Shown here piece by piece: positions 19,601 to 26,765 of a stretch of 64,000 nucleotides of DNA. The translations under genes and the position numbers were made by a program. The DNA is from Nonomuraea sp. PA05 (GTDB lineage Bacteria; Actinomycetota; Actinomycetes; Streptosporangiales; Streptosporangiaceae), in assembly GCF_008086045.1 (NCBI RefSeq), contig NZ_VSEY01000008.1, forward strand, positions 186,001 to 250,000, in the 5' to 3' direction. The notes beneath the pieces are model-generated. The model did no database searches and was not told the origin of the DNA. It was given only the letters and a program-made list of their open reading frames with translations. The first letter of the stretch is position 1; every line of letters begins with the position of its first letter.

Positions 19601-20035
19601 GAGATCCTGCAGCAGAGCCCCGAGCCCGAGGCCGCGCACGAGACCACGGCCGTGCACCCGGCCGTCCCCGCCGAGCAGCCGCCCGCCGCCCCGCCCCTCA
19701 GCCCCTCGGGCAAGCCCGCGCTCCCGCAGCGCAAGCCCGGGCAGTCGGGTGTGAGCGCCCCCTCCTGGTCCTCGCCCGCGGACTCCGGTTTCCAGGCCGC
19801 GCAGGCGGCCGCGCAGCCGCAGCAGTCCGGCACGACGGCATCGGGCCTGCCCCGCCGCGTGCCCAAGGCGAACCTGGTGCCGGGCACGGCCAGCCTCGCC
19901 GAGCCGCTGCCCACGTCGCCGGCGCCGCAGATCTCACCGGAGCGGTTGCGCAGCCGGCTCTCCAGCTTCCAGCAGGGTGTCCGGCAAGGCCGGGCGTTCA
20001 CGCGCGGAGAAGAGAATCAGCAGGAGGACAAATGA
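16640..20035 (+). CDS. cvnA: Conservon 2 sensor histidine kinase-like protein CvnA
   Basis: The longest of the four kinases, 1131 residues. TM1 about 26-48, extracytoplasmic NIT-type domain, TM2 about 336-358, HAMP, DHp-like LDHLATRMRRNSENLLVL, HATPase_c (ENA near 555, DLGIGM near 584). Residues about 674-933 are a low-complexity linker with two repeat types: FGDQQ/MYGDQ units, then five RWPSF-type units. The conserved EEFLPIFSSV, SGLPRRVPKANLVPGTA and SPERLRSRLSSFQQG tail motifs follow. The GTG at 16640 is chosen because GAGAGGTTGC and GTGAG recur at this point in cvnA3 and cvnA4; the frame is open to 16424 but those codons overlap the dehydrogenase end. Confidence 0.9.
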   Translation: MRTKDPRHTRSGEYTGGRFRLANWRVRSRLVALILIPTVVGVLLAGVQLADAIGTSAEYRRLTQVADLVQNIDALNHELAKERTLTAWYVADRRRGGRFVQLKTQRQATDEAKQDVLTAAGAIDAAHSARVREGVDNTRRWLEGLDSLRDSMVDNVPARASISTYSTMIEIFSGIQADLGDGVSDDDLQGDVAALGSLQRMKEEVSRQQIILIVTLLQPNRKVDSADWSDFLGSWDTQQAELASFEAEAKPADLAAYRKGVRGLQVDLADAMRQRALAQVRQSNRISDLDVTSNRDLNDWFESTTVTVNAMRKVEDSLAGKIVTTTTDLSNNEQRSAIISGALILVLLLLVLIITTRVAGSLVRPLRRLRAEALQVATTRLPDTVRVLRESGEGAQVPEVPSIGINTRDEIGEVARAFDEVHREAIRLAGDEAKLRANVNSMFVNLSRRSQTLVERQLQLIEGLEQGEEDEQRLANLFRLDHLATRMRRNSENLLVLAGQEAARKWSEPVPLVDIARASLSEVENYERVQIQIPSGTLIVGPAVTDAVHLLAELIENAISFSPRESKVTVTSTPAEGGVMVTINDLGIGMSQEELAEANWRLANPPVVDVSVSRRMGLFVVGRLALRHGVRVQLSMRETGGLSALVFMPDMLISNGQGLPQQGGQYEAFTSFDPSMFQQQPPSRNGSHPSFDDMPGQVVDTQWPGSLPAPGTGNWPSFGEQPAAAEPQPSAFGDQPSVFGDQPPGMYGDQQSPMYGDQHSPSFGDQQAPGFGDQQPPGFGDPFGEPRQPQADEPRWPSFAEEQPPAVPQQPTAFGEPRWPSFTEDPAASSASSSPAAPSSPAESSPFADNRWPSFAEQPPPMQPGDEPRWPSFATEPPPQQPQQDESRWSSFADPLPRRSLFESEDRPRPQFGDTYRSPFAEEPKPADQFEQNGHSGYNPFGPGEYSSQDMTGPLPVVRNSPLEEQNEEFLPIFSSVGSDWFRRPEPEILQQSPEPEAAHETTAVHPAVPAEQPPAAPPLSPSGKPALPQRKPGQSGVSAPSWSSPADSGFQAAQAAAQPQQSGTTASGLPRRVPKANLVPGTASLAEPLPTSPAPQISPERLRSRLSSFQQGVRQGRAFTRGEENQQEDK

Positions 20036-20454
20036 GAGAAATGAGCCAGGGAGCGCGCGGCATCAGCTGGTTGATCACGGACTTCGTGAACAACGTGCCG
20101 GGCGTCGCCCATACGGTCGTGGTGTCGTCCGACGGGTTGCCGCTTGCCTACTCTGAGGGCTTCCCCAAAGACCGGGCCGACCAGCTCGCCGCGGTCGCCT
20201 CCGGCGTGATCAGCTTGACCCAGGGCGCCGCGCGGGTCTTCGAGGGCGGTATGGTGACGCAAACCGTCATCGAGATGCAGCGTGGGCTCTTGATGATCAT
20301 GTCGATCAGTGATGGATCCTGCTTGGCGGTCCTGGCTGCTCCCGACTGTGACATGGGTCTGGTCGCGTACCAGATGACCCTGCTGGTCGAGCGGGCGGGT
20401 CAGGTACTGACTCCGGCCGTACGCGCTGAGCTGCAAGCGGCCCGCCCCCGATAG
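20032..20454 (+). CDS. cvnB: Conservon 2 roadblock/LC7 protein CvnB
   Basis: 140 residues, roadblock/LC7 fold, same length as the other three. It starts MREMSQGARGISWLITDFV and keeps SDGSCLAVLAAPDCDMGLV. ATGA overlap with cvnA2. It differs from CvnB1 in the FVNNVPGVAHTV region, which faces the partner surface in this fold, so partner specificity between conservons may lie there (inference). Confidence 0.93.
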   Translation: MREMSQGARGISWLITDFVNNVPGVAHTVVVSSDGLPLAYSEGFPKDRADQLAAVASGVISLTQGAARVFEGGMVTQTVIEMQRGLLMIMSISDGSCLAVLAAPDCDMGLVAYQMTLLVERAGQVLTPAVRAELQAARPR

Positions 20455-20475
20455 CGGGGCGGTGACAGGAGAAGA

Positions 20476-20883
20476 ATGGTGTCAGGTCAGCAGGGTTGGG
20501 CTGGTGATAGCACTCCGCCGCATCCGGCGGCTCCCCGTCCGCAGAAGCCGAGCTCCCTGGTACGGCCCTATGCCGTGACCGGGGGGCGCACCGCGCCGCG
20601 GATGAAGTTCGCCATGGAGGCACTCGTGTCCTCCGTGACGTCGGAATACCAAGACATTTCCCTACTAAGTCCGGAGTATCAGGCGATCATTAACCTGACC
20701 CGGAACGTCCGGTCGGTCGCCGAGATCTCCGCCCTCTTACGCCAGCCTCTGGGTGTGGTCCGGGTGCTCATCGCCGACATGGCGTCGGAGGGCCTGATCC
20801 GCGTGCACCAGCCTGCGCTGGACGCGGGAAAGCCGGACCTCAACTTGCTCGAAAGGGTTCTCAGTGGACTTCGCAGGCTCTAG
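20476..20883 (+). CDS. cvnC: Conservon 2 DUF742 protein CvnC
   Basis: 135 residues. Longer N terminus than CvnC1 (a Gln/Pro-rich stretch before SSLVRPYAVTGGRTAPR), then the winged-helix-like core VRSVAEISALLRQPLGVVRV and the invariant ending LLERVLSGLRRL. AGGAG lies about 7 nt before the ATG. The last 20 nt overlap cvnD2. Confidence 0.93.
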   Translation: MVSGQQGWAGDSTPPHPAAPRPQKPSSLVRPYAVTGGRTAPRMKFAMEALVSSVTSEYQDISLLSPEYQAIINLTRNVRSVAEISALLRQPLGVVRVLIADMASEGLIRVHQPALDAGKPDLNLLERVLSGLRRL

Positions 20884-21442
20884 CCCCGGCCTAACCTCGA
20901 CGAAGATCGTCGTGGCAGGGGGCTTCGGCGTGGGCAAGACGACGTTCGTGGGAGCGGTCTCGGAGATCCTGCCGCTCACCACGGAAGCGGTCATGACGGA
21001 CGCCTCGGCGCACGTCGACGACGTCTCCCTCACGCCGAACAAGACGACCACGACCGTCGCCATGGACTTCGGCCGGGTCTCGCTCGACCGTGACCTGATC
21101 CTGTACCTGTTCGGCACCCCCGGACAGCACCGCTTCTGGTTCATGTGGGACGACCTGGTACGCGGCGCCATCGGCGCGGTCGTCCTCGTCGACACCCGCC
21201 GCCTGGCCGACAGCTTCCCCGCCATCGACTACTTCGAAGAGGCGAAACTGCCGTTCGTCATCGGCATCAACGGCTGGGACGGGCACTTCGCGCACGCGGA
21301 GGACGAACTCAGGGAAGCCCTGTCGATCGGCGACCACATCCCGATCGTCCGGCTGGACGCCCGGCAGCGCGAGTCGGTCAAATCCACCCTCATCACCTTG
21401 GTGGAACACGCCCTGACCCGCCACATGCACACCCCGGTCTAA
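20864..21442 (+). CDS. cvnD: Conservon 2 small GTPase CvnD
   Basis: 192 residues. P-loop GGFGVGKT, switch II FGTPGQHRFWFMWDD, NGWD in place of NKxD. It starts with GTG inside cvnC2. It is followed by a stem-loop with a T-rich end at 21521-21564, so the conservon 2 transcript probably stops there. Confidence 0.93.
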   Translation: MDFAGSSPGLTSTKIVVAGGFGVGKTTFVGAVSEILPLTTEAVMTDASAHVDDVSLTPNKTTTTVAMDFGRVSLDRDLILYLFGTPGQHRFWFMWDDLVRGAIGAVVLVDTRRLADSFPAIDYFEEAKLPFVIGINGWDGHFAHAEDELREALSIGDHIPIVRLDARQRESVKSTLITLVEHALTRHMHTPV

Positions 21443-21520
21443 GGCTTTCTCCGGTACGGGTGCCGCCTGCCTACCAGGCGGCACCCACCCGTTGCCCGTG
21501 TAGGTGGCCGGCCGTTGGGA

Positions 21521-21564
21521 GCCCGCCCCGATCGGGCCTCGCTCCGCTCGGGCGTTTTTCTTTT
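21521..21564 (+). terminator. Probable terminator after conservon 2
   Basis: GCCCG and CGGGC arms flank a GC-rich loop that can itself fold (GCCCG CCCCGAT CGGGC), and the downstream arm is followed by GTTTTTCTTTT. The T-run is unusual for this GC-rich window and supports termination. Confidence 0.5.
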
Positions 21565-21620
21565 GGCGCCTTCCGGCGCACCCCCGCGCCTTCCGGCGCA
21601 CCCCCGCGCCTTCTGGCGCG
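21565..21620. repeat. 20-bp tandem hairpin repeat, about 3 copies
   Basis: Units repeat GCGCC-TTCC-GGCGC followed by ACCCCC, with period 20 bp. Each unit is a perfect 5-bp hairpin with a 4-nt loop; the third has TTCT in the loop. Confidence 0.8.
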
Positions 21621-21945
21621 GTCGCGAGCCAAGCGTCCGCTGTAGCCACTTTCTGTCCGCAGCCCTGACGAGAGCAGCGTTGCTCGTTTGTGGTGCACGC
21701 TTGATGAGAGCGAAGAGGCCGGAGCGGTAGGCCCGACGGCGTGTGCTTTTTGCCTGCGTCGTGCGGCAGCCGAACCGTATGCTTGCACCCGGCGGCCATG
21801 GACATCCATCAGCGGCCATCGCGTTATCAACGTGACCCAAGCGGATTGTCATGATGGGGGATGACATCAAGTAGGCCCGTGCGGCTTACTGGTTCCACAT
21901 GTTCGCCGCCGCACTCAGGGAGATATCGGCGTGGCTCCGTCATAC

Positions 21946-21974
21946 TTCGCATTCGCTGTCGAGCCCGCTAGTCT
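21946..21974 (+). promoter_or_regulatory. Candidate leaderless promoter of the ATPase gene
   Basis: TTCGCA (21946-21951), 17-nt spacer, TAGTCT (21969-21974), then the ATG 6 nt later. No ribosome-binding site precedes the ATG, which fits a leaderless transcript. Confidence 0.4.
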
Positions 21975-21980
21975 AATGTC

Positions 21981-23408
21981 ATGCTGACACGACTGGAAGT
22001 GCGGGGCTTCAAGAACCTGCTCGATGTCCAGGTGGACTTTGGCCCTTTCACATGTATAGCGGGAGCCAACGGCATCGGAAAGTCGAATGTCTTTGATGCC
22101 ATAGAGCTTCTTTCCGCGATGGCCAGTGAGCCATTGATGGAGTCCGCACAGAAGGTCAGGGGTGCGTCCGGTCTCCGCGGGGGTGATCCACGCGACCTCT
22201 TCTGGGATGGATTCAGGGAGCATCCCCGGGAAATACATTTGGCCGCTGAGATGATTGTGCCGCCTGTGGTGGAGGACGATCTGGGAGCGGTTGCCGACGC
22301 TACGACGACGTTTCTTCGATATGAAGTGAGCATTCGCTATCTGCCGCCGAGCGGGGAGAGCAGCATCGGGCGTCTGGTGCTCACTCGCGAGGAATTGCGC
22401 CATATCACCAGGGGCGACGCCGCCAAGCATCTGAAATTTCCGCACAGTGCCAAGCACTTCCGCGGCTCGGTCATAACAGGCCAAAGGCGTGGCGGGGCCT
22501 TCCTGTCCACCGAAGAACGCGAGAGCGGGACGGTCATCAACGTCCATGGCGACGGCGGTAGCTTCGGCAAGCCGCAACCGCGAGCGGCGGCGCGGGCCGG
22601 GCGCACTGTCCTGAGCACGGTCACTACGAATGACTATCCAACGATCCTTGCCGCTCGCCGAGAGATGCAAAGCTGGCGACGCCTCGCCCTTGAGCCCTCT
22701 GCGCTCAGGGCGCCGGACGACTTCTCCGCTCCTCGCATCATGTCCGCGAACGGAGCTCATCTCGCCGCTGCTCTCTTCCGGATCGCGAATGAGAGCGCTG
22801 GGACGGACATTGACTCCGACTCTGCGGCTGTATATGCGAGAGTTTCGAGTCGGTTGGCTGATCTCGCAGGCCTGGGTGTCGAGAGCGTGTCCGTGGAGCC
22901 GGATCCTGTTCGGGAAGTTTTCACGCTGTTCATGCAGGAAAAGGGAGGGTTGCGTCTGCCGGCTCGTGCTCTTTCCGAGGGCACCCTGCGATTCCTGGCG
23001 CTATGTGTATTGTTGGAAGACCCCACGGTGTCAGGCCTGATATGCATGGAAGAGCCGGAGAACGGCATTCATCCCGCGAACCTTCCTGCCATCGTCGAGC
23101 TCGTCCGAGATCTCGCCGTAGACCCCCGGGAGGGGCCGGGAATGGAGAACCCGTTCCGGCAAGTCATTGTCAACACTCATTCCTCCGGCGTCGTGCAGCT
23201 CTGTGATCCTGACGATCTCCTTCTGGCTGCGGTCGTACCGCAGAAGACATCGGACGGAACTGTCGCGCCGTCCCTGTCGCTCCTTCCTTTCAGGGGCTCA
23301 TGGCGGGCAGCGGCTGAGCATCCGGTGTTCTCGGAGGCAGACCTCATTGAATTCCTTACGCCCCCACCTGGTCGTCATATCCAACTACCGCTGGATCTGA
23401 CGCCATGA
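21981..23408 (+). CDS. ABC-type (AAA15/21, OLD/RecF-like) ATPase of a two-gene defence-like pair
   Basis: 475 residues. It begins LTRLEVRGFKNLLDVQVDFG and has Walker A GANGIGKSN near residue 29, a long middle insertion, signature ALSEGTLRFLALC, Walker B LICMEEPENGIHP and H-loop VNTHS. This is the SMC/RecF-type ATPase found in OLD, PARIS, AbiL and Septu defence systems, but no nuclease domain is fused; that role probably falls to the next gene, which it overlaps by ATGA. Codon use is visibly more A/T-rich than the neighbours, suggesting transfer. Target and trigger are unknown. Confidence 0.85.
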   Translation: MLTRLEVRGFKNLLDVQVDFGPFTCIAGANGIGKSNVFDAIELLSAMASEPLMESAQKVRGASGLRGGDPRDLFWDGFREHPREIHLAAEMIVPPVVEDDLGAVADATTTFLRYEVSIRYLPPSGESSIGRLVLTREELRHITRGDAAKHLKFPHSAKHFRGSVITGQRRGGAFLSTEERESGTVINVHGDGGSFGKPQPRAAARAGRTVLSTVTTNDYPTILAARREMQSWRRLALEPSALRAPDDFSAPRIMSANGAHLAAALFRIANESAGTDIDSDSAAVYARVSSRLADLAGLGVESVSVEPDPVREVFTLFMQEKGGLRLPARALSEGTLRFLALCVLLEDPTVSGLICMEEPENGIHPANLPAIVELVRDLAVDPREGPGMENPFRQVIVNTHSSGVVQLCDPDDLLLAAVVPQKTSDGTVAPSLSLLPFRGSWRAAAEHPVFSEADLIEFLTPPPGRHIQLPLDLTP

Positions 23409-24049
23409 GCGGAAGCGTGTGCGCGGGAATCTTCGTGGCGGAGGGCAGCTCCGACGCGCCGCTGGCTGCGATCATCGAATCCCTCTTTGCCTCCAGAGGT
23501 GTCGCGCTGAGATTGAGTGCACCAGACTTCGATCGACTGGGGAAAGTCGGTAAAGATGTCGCCTCGCGCGTGGAGGCAGGCATCAAGCTGATGGGCGGAA
23601 TGCAACCCGATGTCGTGGTCGTGCACAGGGATGCGGACAATGCCGGCATTGAAGCGCGCAGAAAGGAGGTGAGAGAAGCGATCGAGCGGGTCGGCTTCGT
23701 CAATGCCTGCGTGCCGGTGATCCCCATCCGAATGACTGAGGCCTGGCTCCTTCTCGATGAAGGAGCGATCCGGCATGTCGCCGGGAATCCGCGTGGCCGA
23801 ATTGACCTGGGACTGCCGAAGGTTCACGAAGTGGAGTCGCTGGCCGATCCGAAGGCGTACCTCCGTCAATGTATCTTGAAGGCAGCTCAGGTGACGGGTC
23901 GTCGCCGTGAGAGCGTGGCCAAGAGATTCCCTCAGCATCGCAGGCAGCTTCTCGACCGGCTTGACTGTGATGGAGAAGTGGCCAGGTTGAGTGGGTGGCT
24001 CTCGCTATTAGACAGCATCGATGAGGCCGTTGCCGGTCTCTGCGGCTGA
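23405..24049 (+). CDS. DUF4276-like TOPRIM-related partner of the ATPase
   Basis: 214 residues. The N-terminal pattern GIFVAEGSSDAPL (acidic residue after a strand) and DVVVVHRDADNAG (paired aspartates) match a TOPRIM-like metal site, followed by PVIPIRMTEAWLLLD, a segment typical of DUF4276 proteins. ATGA overlap with the ATPase gene indicates coupled translation and a two-protein system. In related pairs the ATPase senses or regulates and the TOPRIM-like protein is the effector nuclease; this role is inferred here. Composition is A/T-rich like its partner. Confidence 0.8.
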   Translation: MSGSVCAGIFVAEGSSDAPLAAIIESLFASRGVALRLSAPDFDRLGKVGKDVASRVEAGIKLMGGMQPDVVVVHRDADNAGIEARRKEVREAIERVGFVNACVPVIPIRMTEAWLLLDEGAIRHVAGNPRGRIDLGLPKVHEVESLADPKAYLRQCILKAAQVTGRRRESVAKRFPQHRRQLLDRLDCDGEVARLSGWLSLLDSIDEAVAGLCG

Positions 24050-24122
24050 AACTGAGGTTTGAGCGATACTGGCGTAGGTCCTCAATCCCGTCGTCTGTGC
24101 GTCGACCAGGCTGGCCGGTGTA

Positions 24123-24330
24123 GTGGGGCGGGTTACCAACTGGGTGATGGCGCACCGCTCCTCCGACCGCCGCCGCAACCTCTGGGTCCCCTCGCTGCTC
24201 GGCATCCGCCTCACCGACCGGATTCTCGCAGTCGCTTTCGGGCCCGGGGTGGCGATCGCCGAGCTGAGCCGGAGGATCGGCGACGGAGGGACGCGTCTTT
24301 GGCATCGACGATCGATTCGCCCGTCGTCTG
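24123..24330 (+). pseudogene. Frameshifted fragment of a class I SAM methyltransferase
   Basis: The GTG at 24123 starts a frame reading VTNWVMAHRSSDRRRNLWV and ILAVAFGPGVAIAELSRRI, which matches the N-terminal end and motif I of a small actinobacterial methyltransferase family. Just after GDGG the frame is lost: the matching continuation (RVFGIDD) is in another frame near 24290. No motif II or later appears. It therefore looks like a decayed and truncated gene left beside the defence-like pair. Confidence 0.6.
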
Positions 24331-24366
24331 CGTCCTGGCCACAACCTCGCTCACGAAAGGGAACGT

Positions 24367-24858
24367 CTACCGGAGCTCGGAGCGGGTGATTTCGAGGGCG
24401 GTCCAGTCGTCGAAGGAAAGCCTGTAGGCAGAAGAAAGTGCTTTCAGGGTTTCGGCGCTCGGAACGGCCAGGGCCCGTTCGAAGTCATCGATGGTCGATT
24501 CGGCGATTCCCGTCAGCGCGCTTATCTCGCTTCGCGACAGCCCGGTGTTCATTCGAGCCTCGCGCAGCCTTCCGGCGAACTCCCCTTCGGGGCCGGGGGG
24601 AAGGGTGGCCGGGGCGGTGGGCTGCGGGCGTGCCGTCTTCTCCGTCTCGGAGGCGACCGGTGTGGGATTTCCAGTCGTCGCGAGGAAGACGCCGAAGAGG
24701 ACCCCAAGGAACACCATCATGGCCAGGCCGCCCCAGAGCAGGCCGGACGTGGCGGTGCCAGAGGAGCCGGAGGGGCTGGAGGTGCGTCGTGAATGTGACC
24801 TGACGTGAATGACCTTGCCGCTTCTGAGACGTCGCAAGTGGGACCTGACGCGGACCAT
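24367..24858 (-). CDS. Membrane-anchored XRE-type helix-turn-helix protein
   Basis: 163 residues. A basic N terminus with VRSHLRRLRSGK and VRSHSRR is followed by one membrane segment (GLLWGGLAMMVFLGVLFGVF, about 43-62), a Pro/Thr-rich linker, and a C-terminal XRE/Cro-like HTH (about 98-150: FAGRLREARMNTGLSRSEIS, GIAESTIDDFERA). The positive-inside rule would place the N terminus in the cytoplasm and the HTH outside, which conflicts with DNA binding. Either the helix is a hairpin or a signal anchor read wrongly, or the HTH fold serves another purpose. It lies tail-to-tail with the methyltransferase remnant. Function unknown. Confidence 0.7.
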   Translation of the reverse strand: MVRVRSHLRRLRSGKVIHVRSHSRRTSSPSGSSGTATSGLLWGGLAMMVFLGVLFGVFLATTGNPTPVASETEKTARPQPTAPATLPPGPEGEFAGRLREARMNTGLSRSEISALTGIAESTIDDFERALAVPSAETLKALSSAYRLSFDDWTALEITRSELR

Positions 24859-24959
24859 GGGAGAAGGTTAAGCGTCGCCTCCGACGTGAATTCTCGCGAA
24901 TCGGCGTGAAGTAAGTGACTTCCATCGCCTTTGAGACAGTCACCTTGCCTGCACGATAT

Positions 24960-25607
24960 TCACGCGGATCCGCGCACACTCCTGCAGGCGGCCTCCGCCA
25001 CCCCGAACAGCTCCACGACCATCGGCTCCACCGACGTCTGGATCTCGGCGGCCGTCTCGCCGGCGAGCAGCCGGCGGCGGATCTCCGCGTCCAGCACCCG
25101 ATCGACCGCCGAGGCGAACGCCGCCATGAGCCCCGGCCGCAGCCCCTCGCTCAGCGGTGGCGCCTCTTCGGCCAGCGCGGCGGCGAGCAGGCTTTCGCGT
25201 TCCTGGCGCAGCTCCAGCTCCCTGCCGCGCAGCGCGGGGCTGGCGTCGAGGGTGCGCTGGTAGTCGATGCTGTGCATGAGCAGCCCGGCCACGTCGTAGT
25301 CGCCGAGCAGCCGCAGGTAGCCACGGGCCAGGGCCTGCGCGACCGTCTCGCCCGCGCCACGGTCTGCGACGGCGGCGCCCGGCAGCGACACGTACCCGTC
25401 GCGTTCCTGGAAGAAGAGGTCCTCTTTCGTCGGGAAGTGGTTGAACACCGTCTGGACGGCCACGTCGGCCTCGCGGGCGACGTCGGCGATCGTGACGGCG
25501 TCGAAGCCGCGGTCGAGGAAGAGCCGCATCGCCGCTTCGCCGATGGCCTGCCGCGTCTGCTGTTTCTTGCGGTCTCGCCGGGTGGCGGGCGTCGTCGGCT
25601 GGCTCAT
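24960..25607 (-). CDS. TetR-family regulator
   Basis: 215 residues with a standard N-terminal HTH (RQAIGEAAMRLFLDRGFDAV, VAREADVAVQTVFNHFPTKE). It is divergent from a membrane-protein/NAD(P)-binding-protein pair. The 66-bp gap holds two palindromes that overlap the promoter of that pair, so autoregulation plus repression of the pair is the natural model. Ligand unknown. Confidence 0.9.
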   Translation of the reverse strand: MSQPTTPATRRDRKKQQTRQAIGEAAMRLFLDRGFDAVTIADVAREADVAVQTVFNHFPTKEDLFFQERDGYVSLPGAAVADRGAGETVAQALARGYLRLLGDYDVAGLLMHSIDYQRTLDASPALRGRELELRQERESLLAAALAEEAPPLSEGLRPGLMAAFASAVDRVLDAEIRRRLLAGETAAEIQTSVEPMVVELFGVAEAACRSVRGSA

Positions 25608-25634
25608 GAGGAGAAGCCTACGGGCTCGACAAGA

Positions 25635-25666
25635 ATGTAGTAACTACATCGATGTAGTGACTATAG
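25635..25666. promoter_or_regulatory. Twin TetR-type operators
   Basis: ATGTAGT-A-ACTACAT (25635-25649) is a perfect 7-1-7 palindrome; ATGTAGT-G-ACTATAG (25652-25666) is an imperfect copy starting 17 bp later. The second overlaps TATAGT (25662-25667), a -10-like box 6 nt before the GTG start of the next gene. Confidence 0.75.
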
Positions 25667-25673
25667 TGAAGAT

Positions 25674-26132
25674 GTGACACGACACTGGAATCTGCCCAGA
25701 GTGCTCGTCGCTCTCATGGCGGCCGAGACCGCCCTCGGGGCGTTACTGTTCGACCTCGTCCTGCACGACACCGCCCACGAGCACATGTTCAACCCGGCCT
25801 GGTCGCCACACGCGAAGTTCCACGACGCGCAGTACATCGTCACCTCGCTGGCGCTCGGGCTGCTCGCCCTCGCCCTGCTCACCGGGCGTCGCGGGGATAC
25901 GCACGCGCGGCTGCTGTGGGCGGCGGGGATCGTGGCGGTGCCGTGGGCGAGCATGTTCCCGGCGCTGCTGTTCCCCGGCACCGCCACCTACGATCCGGAG
26001 TTCCGGAACGAGACGCAGTTCGTCCTCGGCCTGCACGGCCAGATGTTCATGGCCGTGGTCACCCTGGCGATCCTCGCCCTGGCGGCGTTCCTCGCGTCAG
26101 CCAGGCGGAGGCGGGAGCGGGTAGCAGCGTGA
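25674..26132 (+). CDS. Four-helix membrane protein of unknown function
   Basis: 152 residues with four predicted membrane helices (LVALMAAETALGALLFDLVL; QYIVTSLALGLLALALLTG; LLWAAGIVAVPWASMFPALL; MFMAVVTLAILALAAFLA). Conserved-looking polar residues sit between helices 1 and 2 (HEHMFNPAWSPHAKFHDAQ). It probably starts leaderless at the GTG. The stop overlaps the next start (GTGA), so it is co-expressed with the NAD(P)-binding protein under the divergent TetR. Family not recognised with certainty. Confidence 0.75.
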   Translation: MTRHWNLPRVLVALMAAETALGALLFDLVLHDTAHEHMFNPAWSPHAKFHDAQYIVTSLALGLLALALLTGRRGDTHARLLWAAGIVAVPWASMFPALLFPGTATYDPEFRNETQFVLGLHGQMFMAVVTLAILALAAFLASARRRRERVAA

Positions 26133-26764
26133 GGCTGTTCGTGTTCGGCGGGAGCGGCGGCACGGGTGCCCGGCTGGTCACGCAGGCGCTCGACGCAGGT
26201 CACCGGGTCACCGCCCTGGCCCGCAGGCCCGAGTCCATGCCACGTCATGCCCGTCTGACGGTCGTGCGGGGCGATGTGCTGCGACCCGGCGGGTGGCGGC
26301 ATGAGCTGGCCCGGCACGATGCCGTGCTGTCCTGTCTGGGGAGTGCGGATCGGCGGCCCACGACCGTCTACTCGCAGGGCATGACCGGCATCATCGCGGC
26401 CATGCGGGAGTGCGGGGTGCGCCGGTTGTCCTGCGTCACGTCGGCGAGCCTCGCCTTGTCGCCGGACGCGCCGCTGAGCCAGAAACTGCTGATCGGACGG
26501 GTGGTGCGACCGCTGTATCGGCACATGTACGCCGATATGGCGAAGATGGAGCGCATCGTCACCGCCGCGGACGACCTGGAGTGGACCATCGTCCGGCCGC
26601 CACGACTCACCGACGGGGCACTGACTGGAAAGTACGTGACGGCCGTCGATCAGCACCTGCCACGCACCCGTTCGTTGTCGCGCGCGGATTTGGCGCACTA
26701 CCTGCTCGACCACCTCGACGATGAGCAGTCCCGGAAGGCCACGATCGAGATCTCCGGCCCGTGA
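26129..26764 (+). CDS. Atypical SDR NAD(P)-binding protein
   Basis: 211 residues. N-terminal Rossmann motif FGGSGGTGARLV, then DAVLSCLGSADRR and the family motif DLEWTIVRPPRLTDG. There is no classical YxxxK catalytic pair, as expected for the NmrA/YwnB-like group. It is coupled to the membrane-protein gene upstream. It may act as a redox sensor or a reductase; the substrate is unknown. Confidence 0.85.
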   Translation: MRLFVFGGSGGTGARLVTQALDAGHRVTALARRPESMPRHARLTVVRGDVLRPGGWRHELARHDAVLSCLGSADRRPTTVYSQGMTGIIAAMRECGVRRLSCVTSASLALSPDAPLSQKLLIGRVVRPLYRHMYADMAKMERIVTAADDLEWTIVRPPRLTDGALTGKYVTAVDQHLPRTRSLSRADLAHYLLDHLDDEQSRKATIEISGP

Positions 26765-26765
26765 G

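Larger units (their letters stand above)
21443..21980. other. Non-coding stretch with terminator-like and hairpin repeats
   Basis: No supported gene. It contains a terminator-like element (21521-21564), about three 20-bp hairpin repeats (21565-21620), and a promoter for the following ATPase gene at its right end. It separates the conservon from a lower-GC island and may mark the island's left boundary. Confidence 0.5.

Noticed and set aside
16670..19657. 995-residue minus-strand frame opposite cvnA2
   Set aside because: Shadow of the kinase gene; repeats in it mirror the tail repeats of CvnA2.
21515..21730. Short frame in the gap after conservon 2
   Set aside because: Made of the 20-bp hairpin repeat and terminator sequence, with no ribosome-binding site.
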